Below the pieces are notes generated by a model that worked only from the letters and a program-made list of their open reading frames with translations, ran no database searches and was not told the origin of the DNA. Both the position numbers and the translations under genes were made by a program. Positions 8,764-19,750 of a stretch of DNA of 37,722 nucleotides are shown in pieces. Position 1 is the first letter of the stretch; each line of letters opens with the position of its first letter. Origin of the DNA: Massilia timonae CCUG 45783 (GTDB lineage: Bacteria; Pseudomonadota; Gammaproteobacteria; Burkholderiales; Burkholderiaceae_D); assembly GCF_000315425.1 (NCBI RefSeq), contig NZ_JH992925.1, forward strand, positions 290,901 through 328,622, read 5' to 3'.

Positions 8764-8912
8764 AAATTCTTGCGCGTAAACTTGTAACAAATTTTTGCCA
8801 TCCCGCCGGGCGGGACGCTCCAGCCATCATGTGCGGGGGATCGGGTGTCTGCTCTGCTACAGTAAGGTACGGCCATTCGGCGAGCGACCTGGAGATGATT
8901 CTTTCTTGAGCC

Positions 8913-10793
8913 ATGATTGCAGCCGCCCCGCCTCCCGATGAACACGAGCGTCTCGCGCTGCTGCGCGAGCTCGACCTGCTGGACACGCCGGCCGAGCTCG
9001 TCTTCGACCGGGTGGTCCGTCTGGCCAGCCGCCTGCTGGAGGTGCCGATGGCGGCGTTCTCGCTGATCGACGCCGAGCGCCAGTGGTTCAAGTCGCGGGT
9101 GGGCATCGAGGCCGGCGAAACGCCGCGCGCGGATGCCTTCTGCGCCCACACGCTCCTGCAGGACGAGCCGCTGGTGGTGCCGGTTGCGCGCCACGACCCG
9201 CGCTTCGCCGACAATCCGCTGGTCGCCGGGGCGCCCGCCATCCGCTTCTACGCCGGCGTGCCGGTGCGTTCGAGCGCCGGGCCGGCGCTGGGCGCCCTGT
9301 GCGCGATCGATGTCGTGCCGCGCCAGCTCGACGCCGAGCAGAAGGCGGTGCTGGTCGACCTGGCCGCCATCATCATGCGCGAGGTGCAGTACCGCGAGCG
9401 GCTGGCGGCGGCGCGCTCGCGGCTGCAGCACAGCGACGCGGTGCTGGACGCGAGCGAGGCCCGCTTTCGCGCCGTGTTCGAGATCGCCAGCGTCGGCATC
9501 GCGCTGACGACGCCGGACGGGCGCTGGATCAGCATCAACCGGGCGCTGAGCGAGCTGCTCGGCTATACGGCCGACGAGCTGCAGGGACGCGGTTTCGCCG
9601 ACGTCACCCACGAGGACGACCGCGCCGAAGACGCGGCCCTGATGGGGCGTCTGGCACGGGGCGAGATCGACGCGCTGCGGCGCCAGAAGCGCTACCTGCG
9701 CAGGGACGGTTCGCCGGTGTGGGTCGAGGTCGACGTCAAGCGCAAGCGCGACCCCGCCGGGCGTCCCGAATACGATGTGTCGGTGATCAAGGACATCCAC
9801 GCGCAAAAGCTGGCGGAAGAAGAACTGGCGCGCCTGCACGCCGATCTCGAGCGGCGGGTCGAGGCGCGCACGCGCGAGCTCGGCGAGCGCGAGGAAGAAC
9901 TGCGCAGCGTGATCGACAACGCCAACGACGCCTACATCAGCCTGGACCGCAAAGGCCGGGTCACCGCCTGGAACCGCCAGGCCGAGCAGACCTTCGGCTG
10001 GAGCGCGAAGGAAGCGCTGGGCCGGCCGCTCGAGGCGCTGATCATCCCGGCCGAGCTGTCCGGCGCCCACCGCGACGGCATGCAGCTCTACCTGCGCACC
10101 GGCACCTCGCGCATCCTCGACCGCCGGGTCGAGCTGCCGGCGCTGCGGCGCGACGGCAGCCGGCTCACGGTCGAGGTGCGCATCCGCCGCCACGAGGTGC
10201 GCGGCGAACCCGTCTTCAGCGCCTTCCTGCACGACGTCACCCTGCGCCGGCAGCGCGACGCCCAGCGCGAATACGAGACCCGGCACGACCTGCTGACCGG
10301 CCTGCAGAACCGGCGCGCGCTGATGGAGGCGCTGCCGCTGGCGCAGGCGCGCGCCGACCGCGGCCAGGGCCGGCTCGGCCTGCTGTTCATCGACCTGGAC
10401 GGCTTCAAGGCGGTCAACGACCAGCTCGGCCACGACGGCGGCGACGCCTTGCTGCGGGCCATCGCCGAGCGCCTGCGCCAGGCGGTGCGGCGCACCGACA
10501 GCGTATTCCGACTGGCGGGCGACGAGTTCACGGTGCTGCTCGCCGACCTGGCCGGTGGCCTGGTCGATGCGCACCGGGTCGGCCGCAAGCTGGTCGAGGC
10601 GGTCTCCCTCCCCGTGCAGCTGTGCGGCGCGACGGTCCGGGTCGGGGCCAGCATCGGGAACGCGGTGCAGGCGCCGGGGCAGGCGCCCACGCCGGAAGAA
10701 TTGATCAAGGAAGCCGACCACTGGATGTACGAGGCCAAGAAATCGGGACGCGGCTGCGTCCTGCCGCTTCCGCCCGCGCCGCAACAGGGTTAG
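8913..10793 (+). CDS. GAF-PAS-PAS-GGDEF diguanylate cyclase
   Basis: A 626-residue cytoplasmic protein predicted to make cyclic di-GMP. Domains in order: GAF (about 20-165; ETPRADAFCAHTLLQ, IRFYAGVPVRS, LGALCAIDVVPR), PAS (about 180-300), a coiled coil (LARLHADLERRVEARTRELG), a second PAS (about 330-450; AYISLDRKGRVTAWNRQAE) and GGDEF (about 455-620). The active-site motif is AGDEF (residues 535-539), a variant known to be active in some cyclases. An inhibitory RxxD site (RRTD) stands five residues before it, so product inhibition is likely. The final helix MYEAKKSGRG is present. There is no membrane segment, so the input is probably a cytosolic small ligand or redox state. No EAL domain is attached. 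Confidence 0.92.
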   Translation: MIAAAPPPDEHERLALLRELDLLDTPAELVFDRVVRLASRLLEVPMAAFSLIDAERQWFKSRVGIEAGETPRADAFCAHTLLQDEPLVVPVARHDPRFADNPLVAGAPAIRFYAGVPVRSSAGPALGALCAIDVVPRQLDAEQKAVLVDLAAIIMREVQYRERLAAARSRLQHSDAVLDASEARFRAVFEIASVGIALTTPDGRWISINRALSELLGYTADELQGRGFADVTHEDDRAEDAALMGRLARGEIDALRRQKRYLRRDGSPVWVEVDVKRKRDPAGRPEYDVSVIKDIHAQKLAEEELARLHADLERRVEARTRELGEREEELRSVIDNANDAYISLDRKGRVTAWNRQAEQTFGWSAKEALGRPLEALIIPAELSGAHRDGMQLYLRTGTSRILDRRVELPALRRDGSRLTVEVRIRRHEVRGEPVFSAFLHDVTLRRQRDAQREYETRHDLLTGLQNRRALMEALPLAQARADRGQGRLGLLFIDLDGFKAVNDQLGHDGGDALLRAIAERLRQAVRRTDSVFRLAGDEFTVLLADLAGGLVDAHRVGRKLVEAVSLPVQLCGATVRVGASIGNAVQAPGQAPTPEELIKEADHWMYEAKKSGRGCVLPLPPAPQQG

Positions 10794-10877
10794 GATAGCC
10801 GACATGCCATGCGCGCCGACCGGCGCCGGGTCTTTGCCGGGCGCAGGCTGTCAACCAGATTCATTCAGGAGAGCAAA

Positions 10878-11204
10878 ATGCATACCGTTGGCTCACAGAA
10901 GCCCCTCGCGCACAAGGCCACGCTGCGCATCGACCTGCTGCGGGTCGGCCTGGCGACCGCGTTGATCCTGCTGGCGCCGCTGGTCGCCATGCAATTCACG
11001 CGCGAAGTCGCCTGGACCGGCCGTGATTTCGGCGCCGCCGCGCTGTTGCTTGCGGGCGCGGGGCTGGCCTGCCTGCGCACGGCGCGCCGGGTGGCGCACT
11101 GGCAGCCTTGGCGGCGGCTCGCCGTCGTCGGTGCGGTGGCGCTGGGATTTGCCGCGCTGTGGGTCGAACTCGCGGTCGGCGTCTTGTTCAACGTCGGCAG
11201 TTGA
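10878..11204 (+). CDS. Small hydrophobic membrane protein, unknown function
   Basis: A 108-residue protein with three predicted membrane helices (VGLATALILLAPLVAMQF, GAAALLLAGAGLACLRTA, LAVVGAVALGFAALWVELAVG). The start at 10878 follows a good AGGAGA ribosome site by five bases; an upstream in-frame ATG at 10809 has none. It lies 84 bases after the cyclase and may share its transcript. I do not recognise a family. No charged or metal-binding pattern suggests a role. Confidence 0.7.
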   Translation: MHTVGSQKPLAHKATLRIDLLRVGLATALILLAPLVAMQFTREVAWTGRDFGAAALLLAGAGLACLRTARRVAHWQPWRRLAVVGAVALGFAALWVELAVGVLFNVGS

Positions 11205-11248
11205 AGCCGGCCGCGCCAGGAGCGACTCCCACCTGCCGGAACAGGCTC

Positions 11249-12766
11249 TCAGCGCAGGCGCAGGTCTTCCAGGCGCAAGGGCTGGGCGATGAAGACGGTG
11301 TTGCAGGCCGTGGTCGGGTAGGCGTAATCGAAGGCCACCTGGCCGGCGCTGTCGACGGCGATCAAGCGCGCCAGCGTGTTCGTCTCCAGCGCTGCGTAGG
11401 CCATCAGGTAGCGACCGGCAGCGCCTTCGTAGGCGGATGAGCAGACGTTCGACAGTAGTTTGCGGTCCCCATCCCAGGTCCAGACTTCGCGCGCGGTGCG
11501 CGCCGTTTCGTCGATCGCGTAGCGCGACGGCGTACTGTAGCTGCGGTTTTCGCCCGCTGGCGCGCCCGGGGGCGGGTTGAGGCTGGCCAGCCCGTTGTTG
11601 AACATGATGAGCTCGCGGTTCGGCGCGACCGACAGCGAATGCTGGCCGATCGGCGCCTTGCCCTCGGTGACGCGCAGCGCCAGCGCGCGCAGCGACGGAT
11701 AGTTGACGTACCAGTGCTTGCTGGTGTCGCCCAGCAGCCAGCGGATGGCGCCCGTCTCGTAGTCGAGCTTGACGACGAAGTTCTCGCGGCTGGAGATCAG
11801 TAGCGAATTGTCGTGGGCGTCGTAGATGGCCGAGTTCATGTGGAACCAGTCGATGCCGTCGCGCACGAAGTTGTCGGGATTGTCGCCGCCGGCGCGCATC
11901 GCCGCGCGGAAGATCTGGCCCAGGTCCCATTCCTTGAGCACCCGCCCCGAGATGTCGATCTCGGCCAGGATCGACTCCACCAGCTGCACGCCGCCGACCA
12001 GGGCGTCGAGCTCGGCCAGGAAGCCGGTCTTGCCGCGCGCCAGTTCGTGGTGGAAGTTGGTGAAGCGCGTGTCGTCGAGGCGGCTGCTGCGCACGCTGCC
12101 ATCGACGTCGACCTTGTGCAGCAGCGGGGCGTCCTGGTCGCCGACATAGAAGGCGTCGTCGCCGAACAGCGAGGAGAACGAGCTGCCAGGTGCGGCGCCG
12201 GCCCAGCGCATCTGGCCGTCGCTGTCGAGGATGACCGGCATCGTGACGCCGTTCTTGATCAGCATGTACTCGACACCGGGCGAAGCCGCCCCGCGCGCGG
12301 TGCGCACTTCGGGCGTGGCGTAGACGGTGGCCGGGCCGGTGTAGGGGCCGGTGGCCAGCGCCACTTGCGCCACGTGGGTGGATCCATCGCGAAAGCGCGT
12401 CGTGAGCGTGAGCTCGTTGAGGTGGCTGGCATACAGGCCGAAGACGGGGAAGGCGATGCGCCTGGCAGATGCGTCCCAGGCCGCGCGCCGCCCGAGCCAG
12501 GCGTGGTCGTAGGTGACCGCGACCGGCAGCGAATGCGAGCCCGGGCGGCCGGCGATCGTGTAGCGCACGCTGTCGAGGTGGGCGAAGTTGTCCAGCGTAT
12601 AGCTCAGCTGCGCGACGAAAGGCGTGGCCCCGGCGGCCTGGTCGATGGCGCCGATGCCGGCGCGTTCGGCCTGGGACCGGTCGTCGTCGCTGCCGCAGGC
12701 GGCCAACAAGACCGTCATCAGTATCCAGAGCAATAGCGTGGTTGGCGACTTCATCAGCGCGTTCAT
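11249..12766 (-). CDS. Aryl-sulfate sulfotransferase (ASST)-like lipoprotein
   Basis: A 505-residue protein predicted to be a membrane-anchored beta-propeller enzyme of the PAPS-independent arylsulfotransferase family, which moves sulfate between phenols through a sulfo-histidine. The start at 12766 follows GGAGG. A lipobox (VLLAAC, Cys24) ends the signal peptide, followed by GSDDD, so it is a lipoprotein. Family landmarks are visible: FHHELARG, DWFHMNSAIY, SSREN and GQHSLSV, which could correspond to the His, His, Arg and His of the E. coli AssT active site. Many ASST-like proteins have no proven substrate, so the reaction is an inference. It is divergent from copA, with the CueR-type promoter in between. 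Confidence 0.8.
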   Translation of the reverse strand: MNALMKSPTTLLLWILMTVLLAACGSDDDRSQAERAGIGAIDQAAGATPFVAQLSYTLDNFAHLDSVRYTIAGRPGSHSLPVAVTYDHAWLGRRAAWDASARRIAFPVFGLYASHLNELTLTTRFRDGSTHVAQVALATGPYTGPATVYATPEVRTARGAASPGVEYMLIKNGVTMPVILDSDGQMRWAGAAPGSSFSSLFGDDAFYVGDQDAPLLHKVDVDGSVRSSRLDDTRFTNFHHELARGKTGFLAELDALVGGVQLVESILAEIDISGRVLKEWDLGQIFRAAMRAGGDNPDNFVRDGIDWFHMNSAIYDAHDNSLLISSRENFVVKLDYETGAIRWLLGDTSKHWYVNYPSLRALALRVTEGKAPIGQHSLSVAPNRELIMFNNGLASLNPPPGAPAGENRSYSTPSRYAIDETARTAREVWTWDGDRKLLSNVCSSAYEGAAGRYLMAYAALETNTLARLIAVDSAGQVAFDYAYPTTACNTVFIAQPLRLEDLRLR

Positions 12767-12885
12767 CGATCCTCCGCGGGTCGGTGCCGAATCCTCGAAA
12801 CGAGGCCCAGCTCCTTTGTATTCCGTTTGGCGGGCCCGTGCCTGCGACCGGCGCAAGCCCTTCGCGCGAACTAAATAACAAACGC

Positions 12886-12916
12886 TTGACCTTCCCATGG
12901 TGGGAAGGACTATGCT
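12886..12916 (+). promoter_or_regulatory. CueR-type copper-responsive promoter of copA
   Basis: -35 TTGACC (12886-12891), a 19-base spacer, and -10 TATGCT (12911-12916). The spacer overlaps the dyad CCTTCCCA-TGG-TGGGAAGG (12890-12908). Length, half-sites and geometry match CueR/HmrR operators of copA genes. Transcription would start near 12923. No merR-family gene is in the window. Confidence 0.92.
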
Positions 12917-12943
12917 GTTGGTATGGATTCAAAGAACAAGCAA

Positions 12944-15418
12944 ATGAACAACACTGTCCTGAACATCGAAGGCATGACCTGCGCCTCTTGCGTGGCGCGG
13001 GTCGAGAAGGCGCTGCGCGCGGTGCCGGGCGTGAGCGGCGCCAGCGTCAACCTGGCCACCGAGAAGGCCAGCGTGCAGGGCCAGGCCGCGCCCGAGATCC
13101 TGATGGCGGCCGTGCACGCGGCCGGGTACGAGGCTGAGCTCGAACTGCCGGACGCCGCCGGCGCGGCCCCGGCGCGGCGCAAGGAAACCGGCGCGACGCT
13201 GCCGGCCTGGTGGCCGGTGGCCGCCGCCATGCTGCTGAGCCTGCCGCTGGTGCTGCCGATGCTGGCCGCGGCGTTCGGTCATCGCCTGGCGCTGCCCGGC
13301 TGGCTGCAGCTGGCGCTGGCCACGCCGGTCCAGTTCTGGCTCGGCGCACGCTTCTACCGCGCCGGCTGGAAGGCGCTGCGCGCCGGCAGCGGCAATATGG
13401 ACCTGCTGGTGGCGCTCGGCACCAGCGCCGCCTATGGCCTGTCGGTCTACCTCCTGCTGGGCGCGGGCGCGCACGGCGCCCATCCCGAACCGCACCTGTA
13501 TTTCGAAACGTCGGCGGTCGTGATCACCCTGGTCTTGCTGGGCAAGTGGCTGGAAGGCCGCGCCAAGCGCCAGACCCTGGCCGCGCTCGATGCCTTGGGC
13601 CGCCTGCGGCCCGCCGAGGCGCTGGTGCGGCGCGACGGCCACGACGTGCTGGTGGCGCTGGCCGCGCTGCGCGTGGGCGAGCTGATGGTGGTCAAGCCCG
13701 GCGCGCGGGTGCCGGCCGACGGCGTCGTGGTCGACGGCCGCAGCCACCTGGACGAGTCGCTGCTGACCGGCGAGAGCCTGCCGGTGGCGAAGGAGCCGGG
13801 CGACCGGGTGGCCGGCGGCGCCGTCAATGCCGACGGCCTGCTGCTGGTCGAGGCGACGGCGGTCGGCGCGGCGACGATGCTGTCGCAGATCATCCGCATG
13901 GTCGAGGATGCGCAGGCGGTCAAGGCGCCGATCCAGCGCCTGGTGGACCGGGTCAGCGCGGTGTTCGTGCCGGTCGTGCTGGCGATCGCGCTGGCGACCC
14001 TGCTGGGCTGGGGCCTGGCGGGCGGCGACTGGCAGGCGGCGCTGCTCAATGCGGTGGCGGTGCTGGTGATCGCCTGCCCGTGCGCGCTGGGCCTGGCCAC
14101 GCCCACCGCGGTCATGGTCGGCACCGGCGCGGCCGCCCGCCACGGCATCCTGATCAAGGACGCCGAGGCGCTCGAGACCGCGCATGCGCTGGACGTCGTG
14201 GTGTTCGACAAGACCGGCACCCTGACCGAGGGCCGGCCGCAGCTGGTGGCCCACGAAGGCCGCGAGCCGGCGCGGCTGCTGGCGCTGGCCGCCGCCGTGC
14301 AGCAGGGCAGTTCGCATCCGCTGGCCGGCGCCGTGCTCGAGGAGGCGGCGCGCCAGGGCCTGGCGCTGCCAGCGGCGCGCGCCGCGCGTGCCTTGCCGGG
14401 TCGTGGGGTCGAGGCCGAGGTCGACGGCGCCACCATCGTGCTCGGCAACCGGCGCCTGATGATCGATCTCGGCGTGCCGGCGACCGGCGCCGAGGGCCAT
14501 GAAGCGGCCGGACGCACCGTGTCGTGGCTGGCCGAGCGCCGCGACGGCCGGGTGCGGGTGCTGGGCCTGCTCGCCTTCGGCGACCGCATCAAGCCGGGCG
14601 CATCAAGCGCCGTCGCGCGCCTGAAGGCAGCCGGCATCGAGCCGGTCCTGCTCAGCGGCGACAGCCCCGGCGCCGCGCGCACGGTGGCGCAGGCGCTCGG
14701 CATCGCGCGCGTGCATGCCGAGGTGCTGCCCGCGGACAAGGCGCAGGTGGTCGCCAGCCTGCGCCAGGGCGGGCGCAAGGTCGCGATGGTCGGTGACGGC
14801 ATCAACGACGCGCCGGCCCTGGCGGCGGCCGACGTCGGCATGGCGATGGCGACCGGCACCGATGTCGCCATGCACAGCGCCGGCGTGACCCTGATGCGCG
14901 GCGATCCGCGGCTGGTGGCCGACGCCATCGCGGTGTCGCGCCGCACCTACCGCAAGATCCGCCAGAACCTGGGCTGGGCTTTCATCTATAACGTGATCGG
15001 CCTGCCGCTGGCGGCCTTCGGGCTGCTCGATCCGGTGCTGGCCGGCGCCGCGATGGCGCTCAGCTCGGTCAGCGTGGTCGCCAACGCGCTGCTGCTGCGG
15101 CGCTGGGCGCCGGCGCCGGCCGCCGCGACGCCCGAGGCTGCCACCGTATCCGCATCCGAACCCTTTTCAACCACCGGGACATCGATGTCCCATCCGACAG
15201 GAGAACACAGCATGTATGAACTGACCGTGGAAGGCATGAGCTGCAATCACTGCGTGGGCCGCGTCACCAAATCGGTGCAGGCGGTCGACGCCGACGCCAA
15301 GGTCGCGATCGACCTCGACAAGGCCAGCGTGCGGATCGGCAGCCACGCCGACCTCGACCGCATCGTGGCCGCCATCGACGGCGCCGGCTATCCGGTCACC
15401 GCGCGCGCCCCGGCCTAG
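12944..15418 (+). CDS. copA: Copper-exporting P-type ATPase CopA with a fused C-terminal CopZ-like domain
   Basis: An 824-residue inner-membrane pump that exports Cu(I) from the cytosol using ATP. N-terminal HMA domain (GMTCASC), then membrane helices, TGES actuator (DESLLTGESLP), CPC copper site (IACPCALGLATP, near residue 378), DKTGT phosphorylation site and the GDGINDAPALAAADVG hinge; last helix pair YRKIRQNLGWAFIYNVIGL and SVVANALLL. Unusually, after an Ala/Pro/Thr linker the same frame carries a second complete HMA domain (GMSCNHC) at the C-terminus. An in-frame ATG at 12923 would add seven residues, but the predicted transcription start lies at about that base. I favour 12944, though leaderless use of 12923 is possible. 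Neither start has a strong ribosome site. The CueR-type promoter supports copper induction. Confidence 0.95.
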   Translation: MNNTVLNIEGMTCASCVARVEKALRAVPGVSGASVNLATEKASVQGQAAPEILMAAVHAAGYEAELELPDAAGAAPARRKETGATLPAWWPVAAAMLLSLPLVLPMLAAAFGHRLALPGWLQLALATPVQFWLGARFYRAGWKALRAGSGNMDLLVALGTSAAYGLSVYLLLGAGAHGAHPEPHLYFETSAVVITLVLLGKWLEGRAKRQTLAALDALGRLRPAEALVRRDGHDVLVALAALRVGELMVVKPGARVPADGVVVDGRSHLDESLLTGESLPVAKEPGDRVAGGAVNADGLLLVEATAVGAATMLSQIIRMVEDAQAVKAPIQRLVDRVSAVFVPVVLAIALATLLGWGLAGGDWQAALLNAVAVLVIACPCALGLATPTAVMVGTGAAARHGILIKDAEALETAHALDVVVFDKTGTLTEGRPQLVAHEGREPARLLALAAAVQQGSSHPLAGAVLEEAARQGLALPAARAARALPGRGVEAEVDGATIVLGNRRLMIDLGVPATGAEGHEAAGRTVSWLAERRDGRVRVLGLLAFGDRIKPGASSAVARLKAAGIEPVLLSGDSPGAARTVAQALGIARVHAEVLPADKAQVVASLRQGGRKVAMVGDGINDAPALAAADVGMAMATGTDVAMHSAGVTLMRGDPRLVADAIAVSRRTYRKIRQNLGWAFIYNVIGLPLAAFGLLDPVLAGAAMALSSVSVVANALLLRRWAPAPAAATPEAATVSASEPFSTTGTSMSHPTGEHSMYELTVEGMSCNHCVGRVTKSVQAVDADAKVAIDLDKASVRIGSHADLDRIVAAIDGAGYPVTARAPA
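15212..15418 (+). CDS. copZ: Possible internal start giving a free CopZ-like copper chaperone
   Basis: Inside the copA frame, ATG at 15212 is preceded by AGGAGA at a good spacing of seven bases. From there the frame encodes a complete 68-residue HMA protein beginning MYELTVEGMSCNHC, the size and start of a normal CopZ. No stop codon separates it from the ATPase. The ribosome may therefore make both a long CopA-CopZ fusion and a free chaperone. E. coli copA also yields a CopZ-like short product, by frameshifting. The free product here is an inference from the ribosome site. Confidence 0.55.
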   Translation: MYELTVEGMSCNHCVGRVTKSVQAVDADAKVAIDLDKASVRIGSHADLDRIVAAIDGAGYPVTARAPA

Positions 15419-15581
15419 GGCTTTTTCGCCACGCAGTATCAAATGTGGACGATTAGATATTGAATCTGCCCCCTATGCAGTGGGAATTGCGTTATATTTT
15501 ATTGAAACGACAATAACACCAGGCGCCGCCCGGACAGCCGCAAACCCCTGCTGCCCCGCCGGATCCTGCACGGGGACATCT

Positions 15582-18361
<2,780 letters not shown>

Positions 18362-18368
<7 letters not shown>

Positions 18369-19750
18369 TGGTGGCCGCCGTGGTCCTTCGGGCCCGGCTT
18401 GCGCGCGTTGAGTGCCGGGCCGGCCGGCGCCGCAGGGGTGGCCGCCGGTGCGCTGGCGGGCGCCGGCACGTCGCCGGTCCATTCGCGCGCGACGCTGCCG
18501 GCGGGATGGCTGTACCAGCCGGGATCGCGGTAGTCGCCGCGCTGCAAGCCTTCGCGTACCTTCAGCACCGTGAACATGCCGCCCATCTCCAGGTTGCCGA
18601 AGGGGCCGTCGCCGCTCATCATCGGCAGCGTGTTGTGCGGCAGCGCCATCTTCATGTCGCCCATCGAGCCGCCCTTGTCGCCCATGACCATATAGCCCGG
18701 CACCAGCTTGTTGATCTTCTCGGCCACGCCGCGGTGGTCGACCCCGATCAGGGTCGGCACGTCATGCCCCATCGCGTTCATCGTGTGGTGCGATTTATGG
18801 CAGTGGAAGGCCCAGTCGCCGGGCGCGTCGGCCACGAACTCGATCGCCCGCATCTGGCCCACGGCGACGTCGGTGGTCACCTCCGGCCAGCGCGCCGACT
18901 TCGGCACCCAGCCGCCGTCGGTGCCGGCCACTTCGAAGCGGTGGCCGTGCAGGTGGATCGGGTGGTTGGTCATGGTCAGGTTGCCGACCCGGATGCGCAC
19001 CTTGTCGTTCAGCCGTGCGACCATCGGATCCAGGCCCGGGAACACGCGGCTGTTGATGGTCCACAGGTTGAAGTCGAGCATGGTATTGGTGCGCGGGGTG
19101 TAGCTGCCCGGCTCGATGTCGTAGGACGACAGCAGCATCACGTAATCGCGGTCGACGGCGTGCTGGCGCGGATTCTTCGGGTGCGTGACCCAGAAGCCCA
19201 TCATGCCCATCGCCATCTGCTGCATCTCGTCGGCGTGCGGGTGGTACATGAAGGTGCCGGCGTGGCGCGCCACGAATTCGTAGACGAAGGTTTTACCTGG
19301 CTGGATGCCGGGCTGCGTGAGGCCGGTGACGCCGTCCATCCCGCACGGCAGCAACTGGCCGTGCCAGTGCACGCTGGTGTGCTCGGGCAGCTTGTTGGTC
19401 ACGAAAATGCGCACCCGGTCGCCTTCCACCACCTCGATCGTGGGGCCGGGGCTCTGTCCGTTATAGCCCCACAGATTGGCCTGCATGCCGGGCGCCAGCT
19501 CGCGCACCACGGGTTCGGCCACCAGGTGGAATTCCTTGACGCCGTCCTTCATGCGCCAGGGCAGGGTCCAGCCGTTGAGGGTCACGACCGGGTTGTAGGG
19601 ACGCCCGCCCGGCGGCGCCAGCGGGGCCGCGGTGGCGGCGGAGGTGTGGACGGGGGCTTCGGGCAGCGCGGCGGCGCCGGCGCGGCTCACCAGCGAGGCG
19701 CCGAGCATGGTCACGCCGGCGCCGGTCAGGAACGATCTGCGATTGGTCAT
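18362..19750 (-). CDS. Tat-exported multicopper oxidase, copper-resistance type
   Basis: A 462-residue periplasmic oxidase, predicted to oxidise Cu(I) to the less toxic Cu(II). A twin-arginine signal (NRRSFLTGAG, residues 3-12) opens it. All four copper-binding motifs are visible: HTSVHWHG, GTFMYHPHADEM, NHPIHLHGH and HCHKSHHTMNAM, the last giving the type 1 copper Cys, His and Met. A Met-rich region (MGDMKMALP to EMGGMF) may bind substrate copper, and the C-terminus ends KDHGGHHH. It is shorter than classical plasmid CopA oxidases. It is the last gene of a leftward operon; its ATG overlaps the stop of the TolC-like gene (ATGA), so translation is coupled. Copper resistance is the likely role. 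Confidence 0.92.

Noticed and set aside
8592..10805. Long open frame opposite the diguanylate cyclase
   Set aside because: It has low-complexity composition and no start signals; the cyclase on the other strand has complete domains.
10893..12932. 679-residue frame overlapping the ASST-like gene on the same strand
   Set aside because: It is an out-of-frame shadow rich in Arg and Ala without recognisable motifs.
12929..14500. Long frame opposite copA
   Set aside because: It is an antisense shadow; all P-type ATPase motifs are on the plus strand.
15486..15514. TTGCGT / ACAATA promoter-like pair upstream of the MASE4 kinase
   Set aside because: The hexamers are poor matches in an AT-rich stretch; not enough to annotate.
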